Origin: Fundidesulfovibrio terrae
GTDB lineage: Bacteria > Desulfobacterota > Desulfovibrionia > Desulfovibrionales > Desulfovibrionaceae
DNA: 64,000 nt
Direction: 5' to 3'
Assembly (NCBI RefSeq): GCF_022808915.1
Contig: NZ_JAKZFS010000001.1
Location: 1 to 64,000, forward strand
Notes under the pieces: generated by a model
Seen by the model: only the letters and a program-made list of their open reading frames with translations
Databases searched by the model: none
Told to the model about the DNA's origin: nothing
Position numbers and translations under genes: made by a program
Shown here: in pieces, positions 8,277 to 15,104 of the stretch
Numbering within the stretch: the first letter of the stretch is position 1
How the letters are laid out: every line of letters begins with the position of its first letter

Positions 8277-8762
8277 ATGATATTCAAGGAACTGCCCAGC
8301 TTTGAGACGCTTTTGGAAAGCTCCGAACGCTATCCAGAGATGGATATCAAGGCATGTGTGGCTTGGATACACACTGTGCACGCAGGTGCAATTCTACAAC
8401 GTCGCATTGAGCGCGAACTGAACAAGGAAGGGCTATCCTACGGTCGCTTCATCATACTGGTCCTCCTTGCCAGCGAGAACAATGGACTTCCTGTCTGTAA
8501 ACTGGCCGCTATGTCCTGCGTGACATCGCCTACGATGTCTTCAGTCATAACGGCTATGGAACGGGACGGCCTTATAAGACGAGATTCTGAACCTACAGAC
8601 AAGCGCATAGTTCGTGTCAATCTGACGCCCGAGGGCCGCGAAACAATAAACAAAATAGCGCCTATCTTTTTCAAGAACCAGTCGGCTGCTATGTCTGGCC
8701 TTGATGACCAAGAACTCCGTTCGCTGGTTCTGCTGCTTTCAAATGTTAATTTAGAAGTCTAA
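8277..8762 (+). CDS. MarR-family transcriptional regulator
   Basis: The protein has 161 residues and starts two bases after the permease stop, so it is probably co-transcribed. The winged helix-turn-helix covers about residues 55-130 (YGRFIILVLLASE...LAAMSCVTSPTMSSVITAME) with a typical wing (RDSEPTDKRIVRVNLTPEG). MarR proteins are ligand-responsive dimeric repressors. Its place at the 3' end of an efflux operon already headed by a TetR regulator suggests layered control, but its target is not shown by the sequence. The first 20 residues precede the conserved fold and the true start could be the ATG at 8340. Confidence 0.88.
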   Translation: MIFKELPSFETLLESSERYPEMDIKACVAWIHTVHAGAILQRRIERELNKEGLSYGRFIILVLLASENNGLPVCKLAAMSCVTSPTMSSVITAMERDGLIRRDSEPTDKRIVRVNLTPEGRETINKIAPIFFKNQSAAMSGLDDQELRSLVLLLSNVNLEV

Positions 8763-8877
8763 CCGCGAACCGAGGAACCTAGTCCACTGACAATATTGCA
8801 TAACATGCAGGATGGATGAGCACTTGAATCGGCGGCCAACCGATCCATCCTGGTGCGCCGCCGAAGAGGATTTATCG

Positions 8878-9108
8878 ATGACTGAGAACTTTATCTCAGA
8901 TATTCGTGAGGCACTAGAAATGCAAACTGCTTCAATAAATGAGTTGTGCGAGCGCATCAGGGAACTTAGGCAGATTGAAATTTGCGCGCTATATCTTAAT
9001 ACCCACGAAGAGCAACACCATAAACTACAAACAAAAACATCTCATGGTGTATCCACAGAAGCTTCAATATACCCAGACAAGCCAATTGCAACCCGACGTT
9101 CCAGATGA
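8878..9108 (+). CDS. Small hypothetical protein
   Basis: An open frame of 76 codons from ATG 8878, preceded six bases upstream by GAAGAGGA. The first 35 residues are likely helical (ISDIREALEMQTASINELCE). No family is recognised. The frame also extends upstream to 8812, but that start lacks a better ribosome site. It could be a real island peptide or chance; coding support is weak. Confidence 0.35.
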   Translation: MTENFISDIREALEMQTASINELCERIRELRQIEICALYLNTHEEQHHKLQTKTSHGVSTEASIYPDKPIATRRSR

Positions 9109-9305
9109 GGCACAACAGTGGCTTTCTGTTCTAGGGACGCTGCGTTCAGGGAGGACTGGCAACCTTTCTGCACGAAGGATACGCACCTCCTTGCTAAATC
9201 TGGTGTTTCGCATTTTGGGTGGCTTGTTGACCAGACGGACACCCGGCGACGCGCCGTTTGACGGAAGTCGGAGGCGACCTCTCCAGCTAAAGGGGGCTTA
9301 ACCGT

Positions 9306-10487
9306 ATGGAAAACGTAATCTCTCAGTTCGTAGCCGCCATACAAGCGTCAACCAACATGGCGACCAACACCCTGGACTCAAACCATCGGACTACAAATCT
9401 CTTGCACGATGCTGACCAGCTTTTCAGGTTGTGCACGGCTAGCTTCTGGGCCAGCCTAGAGATGGAAGAGCGGCGGGAGGTACGGGGGACGCTATGTCTT
9501 TGCTCGCCTGACTCGACGTTGTTAGCGAAAGCCTTCACCAGTCCCGTGCCGGTTACCGTGCCAAATCTCGTGGCGCTGCTTACAGCCTCCCCGCGAACCC
9601 CATTAGCCGTGCATGTCGGCTTGGAGGGCTCAGCCATATGGGGTGTGCTGGATTCCGAGCCCGACGGCTTGCTGCGGCTGCGCATTGCAGGCAACGGAAC
9701 ACTTTTGGTTTCGCGTTCGCGCAGGGTGCTGGCGCTATTGCACAAAGGCAAGGTATCCATTCCTGTTGCGGCAGACGAGGCTTCCCTGTCACACCTGATA
9801 GCCCAAGCCCTAGGCAAAGATAACTTTCAGGAATCACGCCCCAATGTTCCTGCCAAACTCATCCGCGTCGGCACCACCATGATTCGCCATGGCCACGGGG
9901 GCACCCTTGTGCTTGTGCCGCCGGATGATCAGTCGTGGAAGCGATCGGTGCGTTTCCGGTTCAGTTTCGATGAAGACAGCGCCAAGCTCTTGCAGGCCAG
10001 CGTCCATGACTTCGAGGTCGGCACTTCTGAAGCCTTACGAAACTATGACGACTTGGTCGCGGGACGGGAGAGCGCCTCGATCATCGCCCTGCGCGAGCAG
10101 TATGAGGCGTTGAACTTTCTGCGCACCTTTAACCAGTCGCTCTTGCGTCGCGTCGGGGACTTGAGCCTCATTGACGGGGCCGTGGTTATGGACCTTGATC
10201 TGTGCTTGCTCGGGTTTGGGGCCAAACTGCTTTTTGGACCAGAGGACTTCTTGGTGACCACGCTGAATGCGGTCACTGGCGAAGCGCGCGAGCAAGTTTC
10301 CCTAGAGGAGCTAGGCGGCACGCGACACCAGTCAGCTGCGCGCTTCGTCTATGGGAACCGTTCCACGGAAGTGTTTGTTGTTTCGCAGGACGGTCGACTG
10401 TCTCTGTTTTCCTGGTCAGAGCGCATGCATTGCGTAGCCGTTGTCCAGAAACTCGAACACTTTATCTGGGAATACAGAACATCCTAG
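9306..10487 (+). CDS. DisA/DAC-like protein (probable DACNV-type sensor or diadenylate cyclase homolog)
   Basis: The protein has 393 residues; AGGGGG lies about nine bases before ATG 9306. The C-terminal part carries a DGA motif (290-292), GFGAKL, a GTRH motif (338-341, GTRHQSAARF) and VVSQDGRL (358-365). In order and spacing these match the diadenylate cyclase (DAC) fold, whose catalytic signatures are DGA and RHR. Here the third residue of the second motif is Gln, so catalysis is uncertain. The N-terminal 200 residues include RHGHGGTLVLVP, resembling the DAC-related families named as probable sensor domains (DACNV). I saw no membrane segment. It lies alone in the island between a small ORF and a convergent ORF. 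The role, c-di-AMP-like signalling or nucleotide sensing in defence, is inference. Confidence 0.65.
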   Translation: MENVISQFVAAIQASTNMATNTLDSNHRTTNLLHDADQLFRLCTASFWASLEMEERREVRGTLCLCSPDSTLLAKAFTSPVPVTVPNLVALLTASPRTPLAVHVGLEGSAIWGVLDSEPDGLLRLRIAGNGTLLVSRSRRVLALLHKGKVSIPVAADEASLSHLIAQALGKDNFQESRPNVPAKLIRVGTTMIRHGHGGTLVLVPPDDQSWKRSVRFRFSFDEDSAKLLQASVHDFEVGTSEALRNYDDLVAGRESASIIALREQYEALNFLRTFNQSLLRRVGDLSLIDGAVVMDLDLCLLGFGAKLLFGPEDFLVTTLNAVTGEAREQVSLEELGGTRHQSAARFVYGNRSTEVFVVSQDGRLSLFSWSERMHCVAVVQKLEHFIWEYRTS

Positions 10488-10795
10488 CTGATGATCATGT
10501 GTGCAAGTTTCAGTAGGGCCTTCTTCAATGCTCCTCTTTCGTCAGTGCCACCCCCTCTCGCGCATTCGCTCACTTCGACATACAAATGCTGCTGATCACT
10601 TGAATAGCCCACGGCAGAGACTGGCGTTTCCGTTGCCCACCCCCGATACGCACGGCCAAGAGACAAGACCCGCGAGACGGTAACATGCTGAAGACTTGTC
10701 CGTGACCAATGCACGCCTTCGCGCCCGTGCCTCGTCAAAGCACGAGCCCCTGGCACTCGCCCTGCTACCTGGCCACGGCCAACAGCACGCATCAT
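10484..10795 (-). CDS. Hypothetical small protein convergent with the DAC-like gene
   Basis: An open frame of 103 codons whose stop overlaps the stop of the DAC-like gene in the shared CTAG. The C-terminal half looks protein-like (VGYSSDQQHLYVEVSE; ALKKALLKLAHMIIS), while the first 30 residues are less convincing, so a GTG further in may be the real start. AAGGA lies about 14 bases before the ATG at 10795. No family is recognised. Confidence 0.4.
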   Translation of the reverse strand: MMRAVGRGQVAGRVPGARALTRHGREGVHWSRTSLQHVTVSRVLSLGRAYRGWATETPVSAVGYSSDQQHLYVEVSECARGGGTDERGALKKALLKLAHMIIS

Positions 10796-10809
10796 TCAGA
10801 CTTTCGCGG

Positions 10810-10886
10810 TCCTTCCGGCGAGAGGGGAGAAGCGGGCCTTACGAAGAGTGAAAGGCCCGCGCTTCTCCCCCCTTCCGCCGGAAGGA
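10810..10886. repeat. Long palindromic element, copy 1
   Basis: This 77-base imperfect palindrome has outer arms TCCTTCCGGCG (10810-10820) and CGCCGGAAGGA (10876-10886). The inner arms, GGGGAGAAGCGGGCCTT (10824-10840) and its complement (10852-10870), have one bulge. A related element with the same outer arms lies at 11217-11290, on the other side of the 55-aa ORF. It may act as a transcript hairpin or a REP-like or MITE-like repeat. Confidence 0.75.
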
Positions 10887-10943
10887 TGCTTGGGGAAGGC
10901 TACGAGGCAGAAAGAAGCGGACACGAAGCATGGAGGGAAATAC

Positions 10944-11111
10944 ATGAAGAGCCTGATTTTCGCCGTTGTGACCATCATCAGCTTAACCGGAATGTCCGTT
11001 GTTATTGGCGAGCTTGGCCTGAACAGCCTGAAGAGCCAGGTTGCTGGCCACCAGCAAAAGGCGCACGCCAGGCAATCAGCGGAAATGCAGACGCTCTTGG
11101 CCATGCTTTAG
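10944..11111 (+). CDS. Small single-span membrane protein (55 aa)
   Basis: ATG 10944 is preceded by a strong GGAGGG ribosome site six bases upstream. The 55 residues comprise one hydrophobic helix (about residues 3-22, SLIFAVVTIISLTGMSVVIG) and a polar tail rich in Gln, Lys and His. It is flanked by two related palindromes (10810-10886 and 11217-11290). Hydrophobic peptides of this size include type I toxins, holin-like proteins and small membrane regulators; the sequence does not discriminate among them. Confidence 0.6.
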   Translation: MKSLIFAVVTIISLTGMSVVIGELGLNSLKSQVAGHQQKAHARQSAEMQTLLAML

Positions 11112-11216
11112 ACAATAACTCTCGCCGAGATTGGAGGGGGGGACAGCTGTGGAAGGCCATCGTGCTGAGCGTGGCGCTGAGGAAGACTTTACTTAGCTTT
11201 TGGCCTTTCCCCACTA

Positions 11217-11290
11217 CCCTTCCGGCATAGGAGGGAGGCGTTGGGCCTTACACGTCCCTAAAGGCCACCGCATCCCCACGGCCGGAAGGG
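11217..11290. repeat. Long palindromic element, copy 2
   Basis: CCCTTCCGGC (11217-11226) pairs with GCCGGAAGGG (11281-11290). An inner stem GGGCCTT/AAGGCC repeats the core of copy 1 (GGGCCTTAC near the loop in both). The two copies are about 330 bases apart and bracket the 55-aa ORF. Confidence 0.7.
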
Positions 11291-11385
11291 CCGCGAAATT
11301 TCAAGTGTTCGGACTGTTGACCGTGTACGAGTTGCAGGACCAGTGACAGGGCTTCCCCTGGCGCGGGCCTGCAACGGCCAAGCCT

Positions 11386-11916
11386 TCAGCCCGCCACCAC
11401 CTGGCGGTTCTTGCTCTTCCCAACGGTAAGCTGCCGTAAAGTGACGAATCGTTCCGTCTGGACTGCAGCGCACCAGGGGCACCACATTTTTTCGTCATAT
11501 CCCAGGCTTCGGCTTGATTGGAGGGGGCCGGGGTAGCCACACTCGCATTTGAGCTTGCTGCTCATCCTGGCCCAGGTTCCGGCCAAATTCGGGGCGTATC
11601 CCAGGTGGGCCAGCATATCCGCCGCTAAGGCGTCTACTTGGCCGGACGTGGGCACGTAGGCAGGGAGCCGCATGAACCATTCCGGGCCAGCCGGGAGCCG
11701 CCGAACATCGTCCACGACATGCAGCTTTGCCGCCGCTTTGGCCTCCGGCCCCATGAGCAGCCCCACAAGCTCCACTCCAAGCCTGTGATGCAGTATGATC
11801 CGATGCGCCAGACTCATGCCGTACTTGCTGGCGAATTGGTCAAGGAACTCGTGAACCTCCGTGAAAGGCTTTCCAAGCTCCTTGATGCAATGCTGCTCAT
11901 GGTCGACAAGGTGCAT
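11386..11916 (-). CDS. DUF6915-like protein with C-terminal zinc-ribbon-like cysteines
   Basis: The protein has 176 residues. ATG 11916 follows a GGAAAG ribosome site. The N-terminal 80 residues (DHEQHCIKELGKPFTEVHEFLDQF...HHRLGVELVGLLMG) resemble small helical proteins of the DUF6915 type found in mobile elements. The C-terminus adds a Cys cluster (KCECGYPG and WCPWC) that could bind zinc. It is the last gene of a minus-strand run with 11958-12161 and the HAD protein. The function is unknown, and the DUF assignment is from memory of the motif style only. Confidence 0.6.
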   Translation of the reverse strand: MHLVDHEQHCIKELGKPFTEVHEFLDQFASKYGMSLAHRIILHHRLGVELVGLLMGPEAKAAAKLHVVDDVRRLPAGPEWFMRLPAYVPTSGQVDALAADMLAHLGYAPNLAGTWARMSSKLKCECGYPGPLQSSRSLGYDEKMWCPWCAAVQTERFVTLRQLTVGKSKNRQVVAG

Positions 11917-11957
11917 TACTCTTTCCTTTTCTTGCCAGGGATGACATACACCTCAGT

Positions 11958-12161
11958 CTAGAATATAAAAAGGTTATCTTTTTCTTCTGCATCAGATATG
12001 TCGTTATAATAGCCATTGTAATACCTAGAAGTAAGACTAGGGAAAACTTTTGTCTTGAAAATCTCTCGCAGGTTATCAAAGCCTTGTTCGTAGCCTTCGA
12101 CAAGAATCATTGTTCCTTGGTCTAGCTTCTTCAACTGTTCTATCAATTCACAGACTTTCAT
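11958..12161 (-). CDS. Small hypothetical protein (phage/island type)
   Basis: The protein has 67 residues, MKVCELIEQLKKLDQGTM at the start and acidic, Tyr-rich at the end. The pattern of an N-terminal LIEQLKKLD helix followed by a short strand region is common among small phage and island proteins of unknown role. It overlaps the stop of the upstream HAD gene by 14 bases, which supports co-translation and makes the ORF credible. Confidence 0.6.
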   Translation of the reverse strand: MKVCELIEQLKKLDQGTMILVEGYEQGFDNLREIFKTKVFPSLTSRYYNGYYNDISDAEEKDNLFIF

Positions 12162-12780
12162 AATGTTTCAAGAAAATCTCTTTACCTGTTTGGAAATCAA
12201 ATGTGACAAGCTCTTTCTTGCCGTCAGGATATTCTTTGATAACCTCATGCTCTCCAAGGTCATCATTTCCGTAATAAATCTGGCGGCCAGCATCCAAGAT
12301 TTTTTGAGCATCAAGCGTCCAAGGCTCAAAACGCATTCCTTCCACAATATCCATAAACATTTGCATCAATGCGTTTGAAATGCGTTCAAGTTCATTGTCC
12401 GCACCTTCGCCCCAAAAGCTCTTGATCGGGAGCCAGAAGGGCCGTTGATCCTGGCGGATCGAGCCGGGGGAATCGTCCACGATGAACACCCGGCCAAGCG
12501 GCCCAACTAGGCGCAAATCCTTGGCTTCCTGCTCACCGGAGGGGCATGGCGGGTTGAAGATCGGGACTCGCGCCAGCCACGCCGGGGCGTGGCCCTGGCG
12601 CACGATCCGGCGCAGGGATGCCCGCGCCCGGCGCGGGAAGACGTTGGTATACAAAACAATGCGAAATTGCCGCCTCGCCATGGATAGAAACGACCAAAGC
12701 CCAGGCCTGGCAGTGCAATCCATGGGAAGCGCGTTTGAAATCAACGTACCTTCCAGATCGAGAGCAAGCGTTATTCTCAT
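12148..12780 (-). CDS. HAD-superfamily phosphatase-like protein (NIF/FCP type)
   Basis: The protein has 210 residues from ATG 12780, chosen because GAGGGT lies just upstream; the open frame continues ten codons further. Motif I is LDLEGTL, with Glu replacing the usual second Asp. Motif II is VLYTN and motif III/IV is FIVDDSP. Together these fit the NIF/CTD-phosphatase branch of HAD hydrolases. The last 65 residues are a polar extension of unknown role. It leads a three-gene minus-strand cassette with 11958-12161 and 11386-11916. The acceptor substrate is unknown. Confidence 0.72.
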   Translation of the reverse strand: MRITLALDLEGTLISNALPMDCTARPGLWSFLSMARRQFRIVLYTNVFPRRARASLRRIVRQGHAPAWLARVPIFNPPCPSGEQEAKDLRLVGPLGRVFIVDDSPGSIRQDQRPFWLPIKSFWGEGADNELERISNALMQMFMDIVEGMRFEPWTLDAQKILDAGRQIYYGNDDLGEHEVIKEYPDGKKELVTFDFQTGKEIFLKHYESL

Positions 12781-12810
12781 AATACCCTCACACAGCCGCC
12801 TCGAGCCCAT

Positions 12811-13576
12811 CAGAACAACAAAATGACCTCATCATATGTGAGCACGGTATCACATGCACTGTTAACGATAAACTAACAACACTCGCTACTCGTCAGACAG
12901 AACTTTGATAATGACTTATTAGTTTAGTATGCCGCTTAATTCCCCCACGTCAAGGTGAACTCATTTGGCATCAACAGGCTTAAATTTTTGAATAATTTTT
13001 CCGCATTTGACGTCATAGCACCCTTAGGGCCACTAACTTTCTTTTCGCCAACCCTACCTTTTGACGTCATAGCACCTCCCTCACAACGACATGCCTGTAA
13101 CAGAAACGCCTCCATGAGACACACTCACAAAATGTATCAAAAATATTTATTACATAAATTCAGTCTGTTATGGATTTGCTGTCTGACCGAAACTCCGGGG
13201 CATTTTTCAATTTTTCGCACTTTTTCCGAGTGACTTTCCCTGTCGCCCTCCCTCGAATTGTCGGAATTCTGAAGCACACATCGCTTGCGATGTGTAAGTG
13301 CGCTGTCTGCCTTTTTGGGCCTTCAGATTTCCTGCTGACACGGTGCTCCTTTTCGTCTGCGGTGAAGAGTTCACCGGGGAGTATTGCTGAATTTTTCCAC
13401 TTTTTCCCGTGATGTTGACAGGTTTCGGCATGCAGACGATAGGCTCAAAAAAATTCGGCCCGGTGCTGCGAACACCAGGCCGAGATTCGAGCTTGGCCAT
13501 TGCGGGGCCGCGCTCTGTTGCTAAATGCAATAGCCCTCCCCGTTTATCTGGTCAAGCTGAACCGAAAAGGTTGAGC
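12811..13576. other. AT-rich non-coding control region of the island
   Basis: About 770 bases without a credible gene. It contains the direct repeat at 13006/13060, a perfect 9-bp-arm hairpin (ACACATCGC/GCGATGTGT, 13276-13295), a stem at 13456-13482 (CGGCC-c-GGTG/CACC-a-GGCCG), and two similar pyrimidine-rich stretches near 13209 and 13391 (AATTTTTC...ACTTTTTCC). Located between the divergent HAD cassette and the excisionase/integrase pair, it is likely the island's regulatory or replication region. Open frames at 12936-13124 and 13207-13530 were not accepted. Confidence 0.55.
13006..13076. repeat. Two exact 17-bp direct repeats with TGACGTCA core
   Basis: TTTGACGTCATAGCACC occurs at 13006-13022 and 13060-13076, 54 bases apart start to start. 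Each contains the palindrome TGACGTCA. Repeats of this kind can be regulator operators or iteron-like initiator sites. They lie upstream of both the minus-strand HAD cassette and the plus-strand excisionase gene. Confidence 0.75.
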
Positions 13577-14020
13577 ATGGCCGACGATTCATTTCTATCT
13601 GACATTACATTCGAAAAGCTCAAACGCGAGCTTGGCGATCCTTTGTCCGCCGAGCAGGTTGCCACGCTCGTTGGAGTTGACGCCAGGACGATCAAAAAAT
13701 ACTGGCGTCGATGGGGTGGGGTTGAAATCGTTCTCCCCGGCCCCGGTAGCAAGCGGACGCTCAGGTTCTTTTCCAAGATCATCAGGAGTTTGATTTATGC
13801 CGACACTCGACAAGAGTCGGGGGAACCGCTGGCGTGCTCGCGTGAAAATTGCCGGGAAGGTAGTGGAAACGAAACTGTTCGGAAAAGGCCCTGCCAAGGG
13901 CAAGGAGTGGATGACAGCCCGCCAGTGGGAGATGGACCGGAAGCAAGAACTGCTCAACCCATCGGCTCAGACCTCCGTGCTCGAGCTGAAGCCCTTGGAT
14001 TGGGCTGTCTCTTACCTTGA
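13577..14020 (+). CDS. Excisionase-like helix-turn-helix protein
   Basis: ATG 13577 opens a 147-codon frame. Residues 10-65 (TFEKLKRELGDPLSAEQVATL...DARTIKKYWRRWGG) form a helix-turn-helix like those of excisionases or AlpA-type regulators that precede integrases in islands. The frame then runs 224 bases into the integrase gene in another phase, and the tail after about residue 72 reads as non-native. A shorter ancestral protein with a lost stop or a frameshift is likely. It probably controls integrase expression or directs excision. Confidence 0.6.
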   Translation: MADDSFLSDITFEKLKRELGDPLSAEQVATLVGVDARTIKKYWRRWGGVEIVLPGPGSKRTLRFFSKIIRSLIYADTRQESGEPLACSRENCREGSGNETVRKRPCQGQGVDDSPPVGDGPEARTAQPIGSDLRARAEALGLGCLLP

Positions 14021-14978
14021 GGACGTGAAGCGGCGGTGTGTAGATAAAACCTTCGTCGAGAAGCGGGACGCCATGGCACGCTTCCTGGAGTTCATCAAGG
14101 ACGCCACCATGGCCAAGATAACCCCTGCCATGGCTCAAGCCTATCTCGGAGCACAACACGACGCCAGAAGCGGCAATGCGGCCAACAAGGATCGCAAGAA
14201 CCTCATGGCAGCCTGGGAGTGGGGCCGCGACTTCCTCCGGGATCGCGGCTTTCCTGACAGGCGCAACCCTTTTGAAGCTGTTAAGCGCTTTCCCGAGGAT
14301 CGCAGGGATCGCTACATCCCACCGGAAGCCGACTTCTGGAAGGCGTTAAAGGAATCCAGGGGGCAGGATCGCGCAATGCTGCTGGCTTTTCTGCATCTGG
14401 CGGCACGTCGGGGGGAGCTGTTCCGCCTCAAGTGGACGGATGTGGATTTCATCCACTGCCGCGTGCGCCTGGCCACCCGCAAGACCAAAGACGGATCATG
14501 GCGCTACGACTGGCTTCCGATGACGAGGGAGTTGGCCCAGGCTTTAAAAACATGGAAGACCGAAACCCCCTATCCCAACGCGGAGAACGTCTTCACCCAG
14601 CTCGACGACACCCCGTCGCCGAATCACCGGCCCGGGGAGCCCTTCCAGTACAGGCAGCACTTCATGAAGAGGTTATGCAAAAGAGCCGGCGTGCAGCCAT
14701 TCGGTTTTCACGCCATCCGGCACCTTTCGGCCATCGTCCTCTACAAGGCTCACTATCCTGTGAGCTTCGTTCAAAAGGTCCTCCGTCACCAGCACCCACT
14801 GGTGACGGAAAGATACCTCCGGGCGTTCGGGCTCAGCCTTGACGAGCTGCGGGAGGGTCTGGAAGTATTCGACGGCAGAGGCGCGGCGATGTTTGGCACC
14901 GCCAAAACGGAAAACCCCGGAGGGATCAGCTCCGGGGTTCCGGTGTACACGGAGGGTGTACACTCAACCATTAACTAG
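13797..14978 (+). CDS. Tyrosine recombinase/integrase of the island
   Basis: The protein has 393 residues; GGAG lies about nine bases before ATG 13797. The N-terminal part (1-165) is the arm- and core-binding region. The catalytic domain shows Arg204 (AARRGELFRLKW), a Lys hairpin (ATRKTKDGSW), His305-x-x-Arg308 (HAIRH), His331 (LRHQHP) and nucleophile Tyr340 (TERYLR), a complete set. It should catalyse site-specific integration and excision at the tRNA-Glu 3' end, whose repeat begins 33 bases after its stop. It is closely related to the decayed integrase at 162-766. The 3' end contains a hairpin and the GTGTACAC pair. Confidence 0.95.
   Translation: MPTLDKSRGNRWRARVKIAGKVVETKLFGKGPAKGKEWMTARQWEMDRKQELLNPSAQTSVLELKPLDWAVSYLEDVKRRCVDKTFVEKRDAMARFLEFIKDATMAKITPAMAQAYLGAQHDARSGNAANKDRKNLMAAWEWGRDFLRDRGFPDRRNPFEAVKRFPEDRRDRYIPPEADFWKALKESRGQDRAMLLAFLHLAARRGELFRLKWTDVDFIHCRVRLATRKTKDGSWRYDWLPMTRELAQALKTWKTETPYPNAENVFTQLDDTPSPNHRPGEPFQYRQHFMKRLCKRAGVQPFGFHAIRHLSAIVLYKAHYPVSFVQKVLRHQHPLVTERYLRAFGLSLDELREGLEVFDGRGAAMFGTAKTENPGGISSGVPVYTEGVHSTIN
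14913..14939 (+). terminator. Hairpin inside the integrase 3' end
   Basis: AACCCCGGAG (14913-14922) and CTCCGGGGTT (14930-14939) form a 10-bp stem with a 7-base loop within the last codons of the integrase. It resembles a terminator stem but lacks a T-run, and could instead be part of the attachment architecture. Confidence 0.35.
14943..14963. repeat. Paired GTGTACAC octamers near tRNA-proximal island end
   Basis: GTGTACAC at 14943-14950 and 14956-14963 are spaced 13 bases, overlapping the last integrase codons. The same octamer is at 967-974 near the other end. This layout fits arm-type recombinase or excisionase binding sites. Confidence 0.45.
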
Positions 14979-15010
14979 GCCACTTTGGAGAGTAACCTAT
15001 GGAATTAGCT

Positions 15011-15055
15011 TGGCGTCCCCAAGGGGATTTGAACCCCTGTTATCGGCGTGAAAGG
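15011..15055. repeat. Attachment-site repeat within tRNA-Glu (inner junction)
   Basis: The 45 bases are identical to 837-881. They cover the tRNA-Glu 3' end and are the integrase-proximal junction of the island. Confidence 0.95.
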
Positions 15056-15088
15056 CCGGTGTCCTGGACCAGGCTAGACGATGGGGAC
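15011..15088 (-). tRNA. tRNA-Glu (anticodon TTC)
   Basis: The minus strand reads GTCCCCATCGTCTAG... and ends in encoded CCA, 78 bases in all. A 7-bp acceptor (GTCCCCA/TGGGGAC), a T-arm (AGGGGTTCGAATCCCCT) and an anticodon loop CTTTCAC give anticodon TTC for glutamate. Its 3' 45 bases form the island attachment site, and the island's own copy restores the gene. It lies 16 bases from tRNA-Gln in the same orientation. Confidence 0.97.
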
Positions 15089-15104
15089 ACAATGCGTAAA
15101 AAGT

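Larger units (their letters stand above)
837..15055. mobile_element. Integrative element in tRNA-Glu(TTC)
   Basis: The element of about 14.2 kb lies between two identical 45-bp tRNA-Glu 3' ends (837-881 and 15011-15055). It encodes a full-length tyrosine integrase next to the tRNA, an excisionase-like HTH protein, an HTH replication-type protein at the far end, and cargo for efflux, regulation and unknown functions. Base composition is more AT-rich than the core in several spacers, especially 12811-13450. No conjugation, mobilisation, capsid or terminase gene was recognised, so it is best described as a genomic island rather than a prophage or ICE. Confidence 0.9.

Noticed and set aside
8939-9301. 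120-codon plus-strand ORF overlapping 8878-9108
   Set aside because: No ribosome site; composition looks like a chance frame; the competing frame has a better start.
12936-13124. 62-codon minus-strand ORF over the 17-bp direct repeats
   Set aside because: The repeated amino-acid stretch comes only from the DNA repeats; the region reads as non-coding.
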